From Candidatus Bathyarchaeia archaeon (GTDB lineage: Archaea > Thermoproteota > Bathyarchaeia > Bathyarchaeales > Bathycorpusculaceae), in contig CP166960.1 of NCBI GenBank assembly GCA_041447175.1, forward strand, positions 231,118 through 295,117: a stretch of 64,000 nucleotides of DNA. Reading direction: 5' to 3'. The position numbers were made by a program, and so were the translations under genes. Below the pieces are notes generated by a model that was given only the letters and a program-made list of their open reading frames with translations, was not told the DNA's origin and searched no databases. Below, one piece after another: positions 8,278 to 17,623 of the stretch (its first letter is position 1; every line of letters begins with the position of its first letter).

Positions 8278-9288
8278 CTAAATTAGATCGGTTAACACGT
8301 TGTTGTTTGGCCATGGGTTAGGTATTTCATGCAAATAAAACTCTGCTGTTTTAATGTTCCTTATTTTTTGAACCTGTTTCTCACAGCTGAAGGCATCTCC
8401 AAAATCACGCAAGATAGTTGCCACTCTTAAGTCGTATGCGCCGCCAACAAATTTTGCACAGAAAATTGCGTTTGGTACTTGGAGCAGTTGTTTTTCAACT
8501 TCGGTCAGGGTGCCTCTGTTTTCTACCTTGATGTAGGTGTCCATTATGGCGTTGTAGCCTAACTTGAGAAGGTTCACTGAGATTGTGGAAAGGTTGATAA
8601 CGTTTTTTTCTCTTAGACTCTGGTATCTTTGGATAACGTTGTTTATGGAGGTGTTGGTTTTTTCGGCGATTTCTTTGAAAGTTGTCCGCGAATTCTTCAT
8701 AAGCATCCTTATGATCTGCTTGTCTGTTTCATCAAGGGGTGTGGTTGTGAATGCGGCAGGTGGTTTTTCGGGTTTTTGCATCTTTTTTTCGCGTTGGGAT
8801 GGGTTGACGAGTAGGTTTTCGGGGTGCCACCTGCTTTTCCAAGGCTCATCAGAAATTAACACGTCCACTTCTTTAACGTAAGGTTTGAAGTCTATGTGTT
8901 GGATTGCTTCAGATAATTCGTTTAGTTTGTGTACAAACAGTAAGCCGTAAATGCTGTATTTGCCTAAGGCATCCCAGATTTTGACTGTGGGTTTGGCTCT
9001 TAACGTGTCTAAGACTTTGGCTTTGTCAGCTAAATCTGTAATTAGGCCTACTTCGGCTACGCATTCGTAACCTACACTGAGGGGGTTAAGATGCATCTGT
9101 TCCTGACAGATAATGCCCGCTTTCTTTAACCGTTCATACCTTCTAATAACTGCTGTCACTGAGACCCCGCATAGTTTAGCTAAATCGGTGAAGCTTGTGC
9201 GGGACTCAACTAAGAGGGCTTCTAGAATTTTGAAGTCAATCGCGTCATTTTTTTTCGTCTGCTGCCCCTCTTTATAGTTCTTGCTCAA
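8278..9288 (-). CDS. Tandem Lrp/AsnC-type double-HTH regulator, copy 1
   Basis: The 336-residue protein contains two Lrp-type winged helices, DFKILEALLVESRTSFTDLA near residue 18 and DKQIIRMLMKNSRTTFKEIA near 188. Each is followed by a ligand-sensing type domain, so it is a head-to-tail duplicated Lrp protein. The proposed start is TTG 9288; the amino end is uncertain because TATA-like sequence overlaps it. It is divergent from the large propeller gene and 239 bases from that gene's start, so it probably controls it. A paralogue at 12,399-13,409 has the same length and the same arrangement. Confidence 0.85.
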   Translation of the reverse strand: MSKNYKEGQQTKKNDAIDFKILEALLVESRTSFTDLAKLCGVSVTAVIRRYERLKKAGIICQEQMHLNPLSVGYECVAEVGLITDLADKAKVLDTLRAKPTVKIWDALGKYSIYGLLFVHKLNELSEAIQHIDFKPYVKEVDVLISDEPWKSRWHPENLLVNPSQREKKMQKPEKPPAAFTTTPLDETDKQIIRMLMKNSRTTFKEIAEKTNTSINNVIQRYQSLREKNVINLSTISVNLLKLGYNAIMDTYIKVENRGTLTEVEKQLLQVPNAIFCAKFVGGAYDLRVATILRDFGDAFSCEKQVQKIRNIKTAEFYLHEIPNPWPNNNVLTDLI

Positions 9289-9475
9289 CTTTATACATTT
9301 TCAATCTCTTAATATCGCTTATGGGTTACTGTTTAATTTTTTCACCATCTTTCCGTTGCGCTCCTGAGAGTTGTTTTGATTTTGTTTTTATCAAATATTA
9401 TGTGCATTAAATTTTAAACACTTATGGGTGTTAAGTTTGTGTTTTTTTCCTTAAACAGTGGGTTTTCAAATAATG

Positions 9476-9519
9476 TTTAAATGTATGTTGGTTGCTAGTA
9501 GTGCAGAACATATGGAGAG
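9476..9519 (+). promoter_or_regulatory. TATA box and ribosome site of propeller gene 1
   Basis: TTTAAATG at 9476-9483 is followed by GGAGAG at 9514-9519, eight bases before TTG 9528. The predicted transcript start (about 9505) lies after the GTG at 9501 and before TTG 9528. TTG 9528 is therefore the best start. The paralogue has GAGAGAGGG with the same eight-base spacing to its ATG. Confidence 0.55.
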
Positions 9520-9527
9520 ACGGAAAA

Positions 9528-12200
9528 TTGAGTATAAATTTTAGACAATTTCCTAAAAAACATACCAGCGGTAAGATCGCTGGCATATCTGGACTTGCTT
9601 TTGCTTTGCTTATACTCTTCTCGCTGATTGCTGCGACGCCATCTGCTACTGCTCACACACCCACATGGGACATACCAACCTACGCCTACATTTCGGTTTC
9701 TCCCAATCCAGTGGGAGTTAACCAGCAAATGTTCGTTGTAATGTGGCTTGACAAAGTACTGCCCGGCGCAATGATAGACAACGACATTCGATTCTACGAC
9801 TACAAGCTCACCATCACAAAACCTGATGGAACCACGGAAACACGACAGTTTCCAGTAGTTTCAGACACAACCTCATCGCAATTTGCACTTTTCACACCTA
9901 CTGAAGTTGGAACATACACTTTCAAATTTGAATACCCCGGACAAACATTCACATGGACTGGTGACTACCAAAACGACAACTATTTACCAAGCAGTGCAGA
10001 AACAACCCTAACAGTACAACCAGACGAAGTTCAATCGGCACCAAACTATCCGCTTCCAACCACTTACTGGACCCGCCCAATTGAGGGTCAAAACACTGGT
10101 TGGGAATACATAGCCTCAAACTATCTTAAACCAAACGGAGCTGAATTCGGGAGCTTTGCAAATCGTTTACAACCCGATGGTTTAGCGCCAGACAGTGCTC
10201 ACATTATGTGGACGCAACCCCTTCAAGATGGTGGAGTGGTTGGCGGCACCAATGTTGGCGTTAGCGGAGCAACATACTATACGGGGCTTTCTTATGAAGG
10301 ACGATTCACATCCCCCATCATAATGCAAGGTCGACTATACTATGCTGAACCACTAAGCAACAGCGTTCTAGGCGGATTCAATGACTTAGTAGGCGGCAAA
10401 TATTTCTGCGTAGACTTGCAAACAGGAGAGCAAATTTGGAGCAAGAATTTCGCTGTTAATCCCACCTTCGGTCAACTTTACGACTACGAATCACCTAACC
10501 AACACGGCGTTATTCCATACCTATGGGCAGTTAGCGGCACAACCTGGATTGCTTATGAACCATCAACAGGCGAGTGGCTATTCAATTTGACAAATGTTCC
10601 TTCAGGCACTAATGTCTACGGTCCAAACGGAGAAATAATGCGATACGTGTTCGACAACACTAATCATTGGCTGGCATGTTGGAACAACACTGCAGCATTC
10701 TATAACGGCACCTCCACAACCGTTCCTGGCCAAGTTGCCGAGGTCTCTGGAGCAGGCATCTACTACTGGCGACCCGTTGGAAAAGTAATCGACGCAAGCA
10801 CAGCCTACTCTTTTAACGTAACAATACCTGCCTTGCCTGCAGGCTCATCCATCGCTGCTGTCGTAGACGATTTAGTGCTTGGCAATACTCCCACGACCGT
10901 CTCGGGACAAAGATGGGGCTCATTGGATTACACCTTCTGGGCTTTAAGTTTGAAACCTGAGACAAGAGGTCAACTATTGTGGCAGAAGGACTACAGCGCA
11001 CCCGCAGGAAACCTCACTAGACAAATATATGCAGTAGACCCAACAACCCGCACTTTCCTGCTCAACGACAAAGAGACTATGCAATGGCTCGCCTACAGCA
11101 TAGACGATGGACATTTGCTTTGGGGCCCAATTGGTGATACCCGCGACTTCAACTACTACGGCACTGTGGGCATGGGTAGCGCTGGTCAAGCAGGTTTTGC
11201 AGCCTACGGCAATCTTTACACAGCTGGATACGGTGGCGAACTCTTCTGCTACGACATCTCAACTGGTAGCTTGCTGTGGAAATATAACGAAACCTACAGC
11301 GGAACCGAAAACGCCTGGGGCATGTACCCGCTTTTCATAGGTGCAATTGCGGACGGCAAAGTCTACTGCTACACCGGTGAACACTCCCCCAACGCCCCCG
11401 AAAGCAAAGGATCCCTAGTACGCTGCATCAACGCAACCACAGGCGAAGAAATCTGGACCCTGATGAGCTGGGCTGCCATCGGCTCTTTCGGAGCAGAAGG
11501 CTTTCCAATCGCCGACGGCTACATGGTGTACCTTAACACCTACGACATGCAAGTCTACTGCATCGGCAAAGGACCCAGCGCAACCACTGTCACGGCTCCC
11601 CAACCAATAATTTCAGAAGGAACCAACATTCTGCTGACAGGCACCGTCATAGATCAGAGTGCAGGCGCCAAAGAACTTGTGGAAAGCGGCGAATTCAATG
11701 TAGCTGCAGCTATGTCTGACGAGAGCATGAGTGAATGGATGCAGTACCTATACATGCAAAAACCTGCCCCAACTGACCCAACCGGCGTTACTGTGAAATT
11801 AACCGCCACAGACCCCAACGGCAACTCCCAAGACATCGGCAACGCAGTCACCGACATAAACGGCAAATACGGCATAACTTGGACTCCACCAGTGGCAGGA
11901 ACCTACCACGTGACCGCAACTTTCGAAAGCACGAACTCTTACTGGGGCTCACAGGACACAACATACTTTGTTGTCAGTCCCAGTGCCTCTCCACAGCCTA
12001 CCTCAATAAACCCAACCGCCGCACCAACACAGACACCCCAATCCTCCCCAACCGTATCATCACCCGTTTCGCCTTCCCCCAGTGAAGCTCCACAACCCAC
12101 CAGCGCAGGCACCCCAACAATGACCTACATTGCAATCGCCGCTGCATTCGTAATCATAGCCGTAGTTGCCGCCGCAGTGATTCTCCGCCGACGGAAATAG
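9528..12200 (+). CDS. Large secreted PQQ-like beta-propeller surface protein 1
   Basis: From TTG 9528 the product is 890 residues. A signal peptide ends near TPSATA. An immunoglobulin-like domain (SVSPNPVGVNQQMFVVMWLD) follows, then a long propeller with PQQ-like blades such as YCYDISTGSLLWKYNE and VRCINATTGEEIWTL, and a second beta-sandwich. The end has a Pro/Ser/Thr-rich spacer, a membrane helix and the tail LRRRK. This is the build of an archaeal cell-surface or S-layer-associated protein; no enzyme motif is seen. It is a close paralogue of the gene at 13,571, likely a tandem duplication with its regulator. Confidence 0.85.
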   Translation: MSINFRQFPKKHTSGKIAGISGLAFALLILFSLIAATPSATAHTPTWDIPTYAYISVSPNPVGVNQQMFVVMWLDKVLPGAMIDNDIRFYDYKLTITKPDGTTETRQFPVVSDTTSSQFALFTPTEVGTYTFKFEYPGQTFTWTGDYQNDNYLPSSAETTLTVQPDEVQSAPNYPLPTTYWTRPIEGQNTGWEYIASNYLKPNGAEFGSFANRLQPDGLAPDSAHIMWTQPLQDGGVVGGTNVGVSGATYYTGLSYEGRFTSPIIMQGRLYYAEPLSNSVLGGFNDLVGGKYFCVDLQTGEQIWSKNFAVNPTFGQLYDYESPNQHGVIPYLWAVSGTTWIAYEPSTGEWLFNLTNVPSGTNVYGPNGEIMRYVFDNTNHWLACWNNTAAFYNGTSTTVPGQVAEVSGAGIYYWRPVGKVIDASTAYSFNVTIPALPAGSSIAAVVDDLVLGNTPTTVSGQRWGSLDYTFWALSLKPETRGQLLWQKDYSAPAGNLTRQIYAVDPTTRTFLLNDKETMQWLAYSIDDGHLLWGPIGDTRDFNYYGTVGMGSAGQAGFAAYGNLYTAGYGGELFCYDISTGSLLWKYNETYSGTENAWGMYPLFIGAIADGKVYCYTGEHSPNAPESKGSLVRCINATTGEEIWTLMSWAAIGSFGAEGFPIADGYMVYLNTYDMQVYCIGKGPSATTVTAPQPIISEGTNILLTGTVIDQSAGAKELVESGEFNVAAAMSDESMSEWMQYLYMQKPAPTDPTGVTVKLTATDPNGNSQDIGNAVTDINGKYGITWTPPVAGTYHVTATFESTNSYWGSQDTTYFVVSPSASPQPTSINPTAAPTQTPQSSPTVSSPVSPSPSEAPQPTSAGTPTMTYIAIAAAFVIIAVVAAAVILRRRK

Positions 12201-12231
12201 GCTTGTAAAAGCCTCCTTTCCTTTTTTCTTT
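12199..12231 (+). terminator. Hairpin plus T-tract terminator after propeller gene 1
   Basis: AGGCTT-GTAA-AAGCCT forms a six-base-pair stem with a four-base loop at 12199-12214, overlapping the stop codon. It is followed by a T-rich run to 12231. This looks like an intrinsic terminator and separates the gene from the structured element that follows. Confidence 0.55.
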
Positions 12232-12258
12232 AAAAAAGTAAGGCATTAATGAAAAATG

Positions 12259-12352
12259 CAGGGGCTGAGTGGGTTCTGGAATGATTTCCAACTTTGCTCG
12301 TTGGGTTCATTTTTTCTCTCCTAAGTTCCATCCAGCGCCCCAGCAAACCCTG
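12259..12352. ncRNA. Conserved structured element, copy A
   Basis: This element shares a fold and conserved words with 16,242-16,334. P1 pairs CAGGG (12259-12263) with CCCTG (12348-12352). GCTG (12264-12267) pairs with CAGC (12341-12344), with AAA bulged on the 3' side and AGT on the 5' side. GGG pairs with CCC (12271-12273, 12338-12340), then CTGG with CCAG. An inner hairpin CCAAC/GTTGG closes a seven-base loop. Conserved unpaired CTCCTAAGTT lies at 12318-12327. Stems differ in sequence between the copies but stay paired. The transcribed strand is unknown. No Rfam class is recognised. Confidence 0.6.
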
Positions 12353-12398
12353 TCTTTCTGCTAAATTCCACAATGTACTGCTTGATTATCCTTATGCA

Positions 12399-13409
12399 TT
12401 AACCCCTGTTATGTGTGATGTGCTGTGAATTTAGAATTGGTGCAAAGACATTCGCGGGCCATTTTGGAAAAGCCTGCCACAGAAAGGTTTCTTCTTTTTC
12501 TACCTCGTTTATGGCGCGGATTTTATCTTTTATGCTAAAGAACTCGTTGAAATCTCTGATTGCGCTCAAGGTTAAGAAGTCGTAGGTTCCAAGGTACTTT
12601 ATTGCAACAATCAAATTGGGTATTTCCAGCAGTTTTGCATGAACCTCACCAATCTTGCTCTTATTTGCTACTTTTATGAGGGTATGCATCATGGCGTTGT
12701 AGCCCAGTTTGTTTAAGTCAACTGTGATTGTGGAGAGCGTTAGCAAGTTTTTTCGGAGTTTTTTGTATCGCTGGATTACGCTTGCTGTGGAGAGGTCAAG
12801 CTTTTCCCCAATTTCGCTAAATGGCGTCCGCGAGTTCACGGAAAGGATTCTTGCGATGCTTAGGTCTTTCTCGTCAATGGGTGTGTTTTCGTGTGCCTTT
12901 TCGATAAGGCTGAAGTGTTCTTCTTGTGTAGCATGGGCTGTTAGGGGGCCAATGGATAAGTTTTCAGGGTGGTCCATATGCACTGGTTCTGTCCATATCA
13001 GTGTGTCCACTGTTTTTGTTCGGTAGTCTGCCTCTATGTCGTGAAGGATTCTTGGAAGCTGGTCTATTCTTCTTAAGGCAACAAGGAGTTTTATGTTAAA
13101 TTTTCCCCAAGGTCCAATGACAGCGCCTATGCTGTAGGTGGTGTTGAGTTTTTGTATGATTTCTTTTTCGTTCTTGATTGATGCGGTGATTCCAATGTCG
13201 CAGACGCATTTGTAATCAAACGCATAGGGGTTTACTTGCATGATTTCGCCATTGATTATTCCTGCGTCCTTGAGGAGGTTGTACCGTTTTCTTACGGCGG
13301 AAACTGAAATTCCGCAGTGATTGGCGATTTCGGTGAAGCTTGTGCGTGATTCTACCAGCAAGGTTTTCAGAATTTTTGCGTCGATTTCGCTAATCTTCCC
13401 CGCTGTCAT
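12399..13409 (-). CDS. Tandem Lrp/AsnC-type double-HTH regulator, copy 2
   Basis: From ATG 13409 the product has 336 residues, the same as copy 1. Winged helices start near residue 8 (DAKILKTLLVESRTSFTEIA) and near 180 (DLSIARILSVNSRTPFSEIG). The upstream extension of the frame to 13592 is rejected, because TTTAAATACATA near 13440-13452 is a TATA-like box about 30 bases before ATG 13409. The gene is divergent from propeller gene 2. The likely role is a ligand- or redox-responsive switch of the adjacent surface protein; this is inference from position. Confidence 0.85.
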   Translation of the reverse strand: MTAGKISEIDAKILKTLLVESRTSFTEIANHCGISVSAVRKRYNLLKDAGIINGEIMQVNPYAFDYKCVCDIGITASIKNEKEIIQKLNTTYSIGAVIGPWGKFNIKLLVALRRIDQLPRILHDIEADYRTKTVDTLIWTEPVHMDHPENLSIGPLTAHATQEEHFSLIEKAHENTPIDEKDLSIARILSVNSRTPFSEIGEKLDLSTASVIQRYKKLRKNLLTLSTITVDLNKLGYNAMMHTLIKVANKSKIGEVHAKLLEIPNLIVAIKYLGTYDFLTLSAIRDFNEFFSIKDKIRAINEVEKEETFLWQAFPKWPANVFAPILNSQHITHNRG

Positions 13410-13515
13410 TTTTCTACCCTTATTCAGTTTAGTGTCGGATATGTATTTAAAAATTCTGAACCTTTCTTGTTGGTTCAGTGCATTTTTTTCATTTTTTCGT
13501 TCTATGTGTAGAAAA

Positions 13516-13563
13516 TTATTTAACTGCAAAAGACAATCCATGGGCAGTTCGTAAGAGAGAGGG
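13516..13563 (+). promoter_or_regulatory. TATA box and ribosome site of propeller gene 2
   Basis: TTATTTAAC at 13516-13524 is followed by GAGAGAGGG at 13555-13563, seven to eight bases before ATG 13571. An ATG at 13567 is in another frame and hits an early stop, so it is not the start. Confidence 0.5.
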
Positions 13564-13570
13564 AAAATGA

Positions 13571-16180
13571 ATGTATATACAAAAAAATCCAAAAACTAGG
13601 TATCTTTCCAAAAAATCAAAACTGATGGCTTTTACTTTTGCCCTGCTTATGATTCTCGCTGCCCTTGTTCCCGTTGCTTTCTGTCATGACCCGCCTTTAA
13701 CCTTGACAACCTATGCGTACGTGGCTGCTTCACCTAACCCCGTTGGAGTCAATCAACAAGTATTCATCGTTATGTGGATTGACAAAGTTCCCCCTACCGC
13801 AGGAGGAATCGGTGGAGACCGCTGGACAGACTACACAGTTGAAATAACTAAACCCGATGGTACAACAGAAACCTTGGGTCCGTTTTACTCGGATTCAACC
13901 TCGTCAGCATACACCCTATACACACCTGACCAAATTGGCACATACAATTTGTTCTTCAACTATCCTGGACAAACCCTATCCCTGTACAACCCAACCAACG
14001 GCATTCCAGGCTTGCCTAGCGATTCTGTCGGCGACATCTACCTTGGCAGCAGCGCAACCGCGACCCTAACAGTGCAACAAGAACAAATTCAACCCGTCGA
14101 AGACTATCCCCTTCCAACAGGCTACTGGACACGTCCCATTGATGGAGCAAATTCCCAGTGGGCATGCATAGCCTCAAACTACCTTGGTTCTCCACAAATC
14201 TACAACGGTGCCGTCCAACCTGACGGTTCAGCGCCCAACAGCGCTCACGTAATGTGGGCTAAACCACTGCAGGATGGCGGTGTCGTTGGAGGAAGCAACA
14301 CTGGCGTTTTTGGCGCAACCTACTATACGGGGCTTTCATATGAAGGAAAATTCACCAACCCCATAATCATGTACGGAAGACTCTACTACCCGCTCCCCCG
14401 CAGCAATGACCCCACTGGAAATGGCTATGCATGCGTTGATTTACGCACTGGCGAAGAGATTTTCATAAAGAATGCAACTAAACCGTGGTATGGACAACTC
14501 TACTGGTACGATTCAATGAACCAGCACGGCGTAATCTCGAACGGGTACCTGTGGACCAGTGAAGGCACAACATGGTCCGCGTATGACCCATCTAACGGCA
14601 ACTGGCTTTTCAACGAAACTAATGTTCCTGCAAACGTAGCAACGTCCCCACTTGTAGGCACCTTAGGCGGGAAAATCGTGTACGGTCCAGATGGCAGCAT
14701 CGACATTTATCAGCTGAACGTGGCTGGAAAATGGATGGCAATGTGGAACAACACCGCGGCGTTAGAGTTGGCTGGCGAATTAGGCACAGGCACAGGTGCA
14801 TATCAGTGGAGACCCGTAGGCAAAGTCGTTGATGCAAGCAACGCGTACTCCTGGAACGTCACCATACCTGAATTGCCTCCTGGCTCAAATATCTGGTACG
14901 TTATCCCCGACGACTTAGTGCTGGGCAGCACCCAAACCTTCGGCGGTATGATGGGTACCACTGGCGCAATTTGGGCTCTAAGCCTAAAGCCTGAAACAAA
15001 AGGTCAATTGTTGTGGATGACCGATTACGTGCAGCCTGCAGGTGACCTCACGCGGTCAATGGGTCCAGTAGATACAGTCAACCGCGTATTCACCATGATG
15101 GACAAAGAAACAATGCAGTGGATAGGCTTCAATCTGGACACTGGCGCACGTCTATGGGGTCCAGTTGGAGACCCCGCAGCTTGGAACTATTATGGCTCTC
15201 CAGGCTTTAGCCCCTCTGGGCAATTAGGCTACACCGCTTATGGTCGCCTTTACACAGCGGGCTACGGCGGAGTTCTCTACTGCTACGACACCAACAACGG
15301 CAACCTTCTGTGGACGTACGGTAACGGCGGCGAAGGCAACAGCACAAACAGCGGGCTCGACACCCCATACGGCAACTACCCCTTGTTTATGGGTGCAATT
15401 GCGGACGGCAAAGTCTACTGCTACACTGGTGAGCACTCGCCTAACTCGCCTTTGTACAAAGGTGTGAAGGTACGTTGCATCGATGCATACACGGGCACAG
15501 AAAAGTGGGTCATACAAAGCTGGGGCGGTGTTGGCGCCTTTGGACAAATGAACTGGCCAGTCGCAGACGGCTACCTCATATACCTCAACAACTATGACGG
15601 GCGCATCTACTGTATCGGTAAAGGTCCAAGTGCAACAACTGTTGAAGCGCCAATGAGCGGTGCTGCAGCGGGCTCGGTGATAACCATAAGAGGCACAGTT
15701 ACCGACCAGTCTTCAGGCGCAACAGGAACACCCTGCATTTCAGACGCTGACATGGGCGTATGGATGGAGTACTTGTATATGCAAAAACCAATGCCAAACA
15801 CTGTTACTGGAGTCCCAGTGACTTTGACCGCGGTTGGCTCTGACGGCGCAAGATACCCAATTGGCACTGCAGTAAGCGATATGGGTGGAAGCTTTGGAAT
15901 CAGTTGGACTCCACCATCGGCGGGAACGTATGAAATCATTGCGAACTTTACCGGAACTGAATCCTATGGCGGCTCATATGCGACAACTTTCGTAGCAGTT
16001 GGTTCAGCAGGTGCATTGCCCGCGGTTAGTGCACCTACTTTGGCGCCTACAATGGCGTCGCCTTCGGTTGCACCAAACCCGCAAAGTGGCGTTGGCACAG
16101 AAATCTACATTGTCATCTCCGCTGTAGTTGTCATCATCGCAGTAGCTGTTGCAGCAGTCCTCCTTAGACGACGAAAATAA
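13571..16180 (+). CDS. Large secreted PQQ-like beta-propeller surface protein 2
   Basis: The 869-residue product has a signal peptide ending near VPVAFC, then the same domain order as copy 1: SPNPVGVNQQVFIVMWID domain, propeller with blades such as YCYDTNNGNLLWTYG and VRCIDAYTGTEKWVI, a second beta-sandwich (TDQSSGATG region), a Pro/Ala-rich spacer, a membrane helix and LRRRK. Long identical stretches with copy 1 (for example around MGAIADGKVYCYTGEHSPN) show a relatively close duplication. It probably forms part of the cell surface layer. The stop is followed by a T-run at about 16,206-16,215 and then by the second structured element. Confidence 0.85.
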   Translation: MYIQKNPKTRYLSKKSKLMAFTFALLMILAALVPVAFCHDPPLTLTTYAYVAASPNPVGVNQQVFIVMWIDKVPPTAGGIGGDRWTDYTVEITKPDGTTETLGPFYSDSTSSAYTLYTPDQIGTYNLFFNYPGQTLSLYNPTNGIPGLPSDSVGDIYLGSSATATLTVQQEQIQPVEDYPLPTGYWTRPIDGANSQWACIASNYLGSPQIYNGAVQPDGSAPNSAHVMWAKPLQDGGVVGGSNTGVFGATYYTGLSYEGKFTNPIIMYGRLYYPLPRSNDPTGNGYACVDLRTGEEIFIKNATKPWYGQLYWYDSMNQHGVISNGYLWTSEGTTWSAYDPSNGNWLFNETNVPANVATSPLVGTLGGKIVYGPDGSIDIYQLNVAGKWMAMWNNTAALELAGELGTGTGAYQWRPVGKVVDASNAYSWNVTIPELPPGSNIWYVIPDDLVLGSTQTFGGMMGTTGAIWALSLKPETKGQLLWMTDYVQPAGDLTRSMGPVDTVNRVFTMMDKETMQWIGFNLDTGARLWGPVGDPAAWNYYGSPGFSPSGQLGYTAYGRLYTAGYGGVLYCYDTNNGNLLWTYGNGGEGNSTNSGLDTPYGNYPLFMGAIADGKVYCYTGEHSPNSPLYKGVKVRCIDAYTGTEKWVIQSWGGVGAFGQMNWPVADGYLIYLNNYDGRIYCIGKGPSATTVEAPMSGAAAGSVITIRGTVTDQSSGATGTPCISDADMGVWMEYLYMQKPMPNTVTGVPVTLTAVGSDGARYPIGTAVSDMGGSFGISWTPPSAGTYEIIANFTGTESYGGSYATTFVAVGSAGALPAVSAPTLAPTMASPSVAPNPQSGVGTEIYIVISAVVVIIAVAVAAVLLRRRK

Positions 16181-16241
16181 ACAATAAACCCCAACAATCT
16201 CTCTTCCCTTTTTTTAGCGAAGAAGAAACAACAGGCACTGT

Positions 16242-16334
16242 CAATAGAGGGCTGAGTGGGCTTGAATGCTGATGTCATCTTCATCAGTTTTCATTCTCCT
16301 CCTAAGTTTAAAAAGCCCCAGCAAACCTCTATTG
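16242..16334. ncRNA. Conserved structured element, copy B
   Basis: This is the second copy of the element at 12,259. P1 is a perfect nine-pair stem, CAATAGAGG (16242-16250) with CCTCTATTG (16326-16334). GCTG/CAGC, the AGT and AAA bulges, and GGGCTT/AAGCCC follow. The inner hairpin is CTGATG-TCATCTT-CATCAG (16269-16287), again with a seven-base loop. CTCCTAAGTT is at 16299-16308. Against copy A the P1 and inner-hairpin sequences have changed on both sides, which is covariation. It lies between propeller gene 2 and the kelch gene. Strand and function are unknown. Confidence 0.62.
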
Positions 16335-16418
16335 TCCCCTGTTCTAAACCAATTGGCTTAACAGGCTGTGGCATCAGTTTATAAGGTCAGCTGGTTTGAA
16401 GCTAACAAGGTACTGCGC

Positions 16419-17582
16419 ATGCAAACCCCCAAAGCAACACTGCACCTGATAATTGTCCTATTTGCCTTAACCTGTGCCTTCTCTACGGTTCAGGGCAGTC
16501 TACCCCTTGACTTGCCTTTGCCGTCGCAGACAAACCCGCCTCCAGATTCATGGAGCACCGCCGCCCCTATGCCTACTAACCGCTGGCAATTCGGAGTAAC
16601 CGTTGTCAACCAAAAAATCTACGCTGTGGGCGGCATGGCAGACTCCCCGAGTGGGCCAGTCAGGCTTAACACCACGGAAGAATTTGACCCCGCCACCAAC
16701 ACTTGGACAACCAAGCAGCCGATGCCCTTTCCAACTGTGCCGCTCTCAAGATTTTCCTTTGGTGTAACAAGCGTTGGCGGCAAGGTTTACGCTTTTGGCG
16801 TGGATAACTACTCGGAGCCCGTGGCGGTGGAGGTTTTGGTGTATGACCCGGTGGTGGACCAGTGGGAAAACAAAGTAGCCCTGCCCCTAGATGCTTCCGC
16901 GGAAACAATTGTTATTGCAAATGCTGTAGGCGACAAAATCTATGTTATGGGCAACAGCGACAGCGGTTTATTTAACCAAGAATATGACCCCGCCACGCAA
17001 ACTTGGGCAACCAAGGCGACTCCTCAGATTAGCCCCGTCGGCTGCTCCTCATGTGTTTCTGACGGCAAAATCTACCTTTTAGGCGAAGCGCTTAACCCTG
17101 AAGCAGACACCACTTCTCTGCAAGTCTACAACCCGCAAACGGACACTTGGTCCAGTCTGGCGCCTCTTTCCTCTCTGATGTCTCTGTCCTCTGGTTCCGC
17201 TGCGGCAACCTCAGGAGTTAACGCGCTACGGCGACTTTACTTCTTTGGCACATTTAACGGCTCAACAGGTGCAGGCTTCATGTATGATCCCGCAACAGAC
17301 AGTTGGTCCGCCATCTCTTCTTTGTCTGAACGCCTCGAATTCTTTAGAGTTGCAAACGTGAATGACCAACTCTTCGCTATCGGCGGCTTCCTTTCGCCTG
17401 TCATTTCAGGCTACCCCGATCACACATTTGTCTACACACCATTTGGCTACGGCAACTCCCAGACGTCGACGCCTGAACCCTTTTTTGAAATCCCATCACT
17501 GCTGCCTGTTGTAGCCATAGCCGTCGCCGTAGTTTTTGTGGTCGGTTTTGTCTTAGTGGTGGTTATGAAAAGAAAACGGTAG
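16419..17582 (+). CDS. Secreted kelch-repeat beta-propeller protein with membrane tail
   Basis: From ATG 16419 the product has 387 residues. A signal peptide (LHLIIVLFALTCAFSTVQG) is followed by kelch repeats with the typical pattern, for example KIYAVGGM ... EEFDPATNTWTTKQPMP and MYDPATDSWSAI. The end has a short spacer with EIPSLLPVVAIAV, a membrane helix and the tail MKRKR. An in-frame GTG at 16368 lies before a TATA-like TTTATAAGG (about 16377-16385), so ATG 16419 is preferred. It is another surface beta-propeller, unrelated in blade type to the two before it. Confidence 0.82.
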   Translation: MQTPKATLHLIIVLFALTCAFSTVQGSLPLDLPLPSQTNPPPDSWSTAAPMPTNRWQFGVTVVNQKIYAVGGMADSPSGPVRLNTTEEFDPATNTWTTKQPMPFPTVPLSRFSFGVTSVGGKVYAFGVDNYSEPVAVEVLVYDPVVDQWENKVALPLDASAETIVIANAVGDKIYVMGNSDSGLFNQEYDPATQTWATKATPQISPVGCSSCVSDGKIYLLGEALNPEADTTSLQVYNPQTDTWSSLAPLSSLMSLSSGSAAATSGVNALRRLYFFGTFNGSTGAGFMYDPATDSWSAISSLSERLEFFRVANVNDQLFAIGGFLSPVISGYPDHTFVYTPFGYGNSQTSTPEPFFEIPSLLPVVAIAVAVVFVVGFVLVVVMKRKR

Positions 17583-17623
17583 TGTTGGCAAATCCAGTAC
17601 ACAATGTTCTCTGCAAATTGTTG

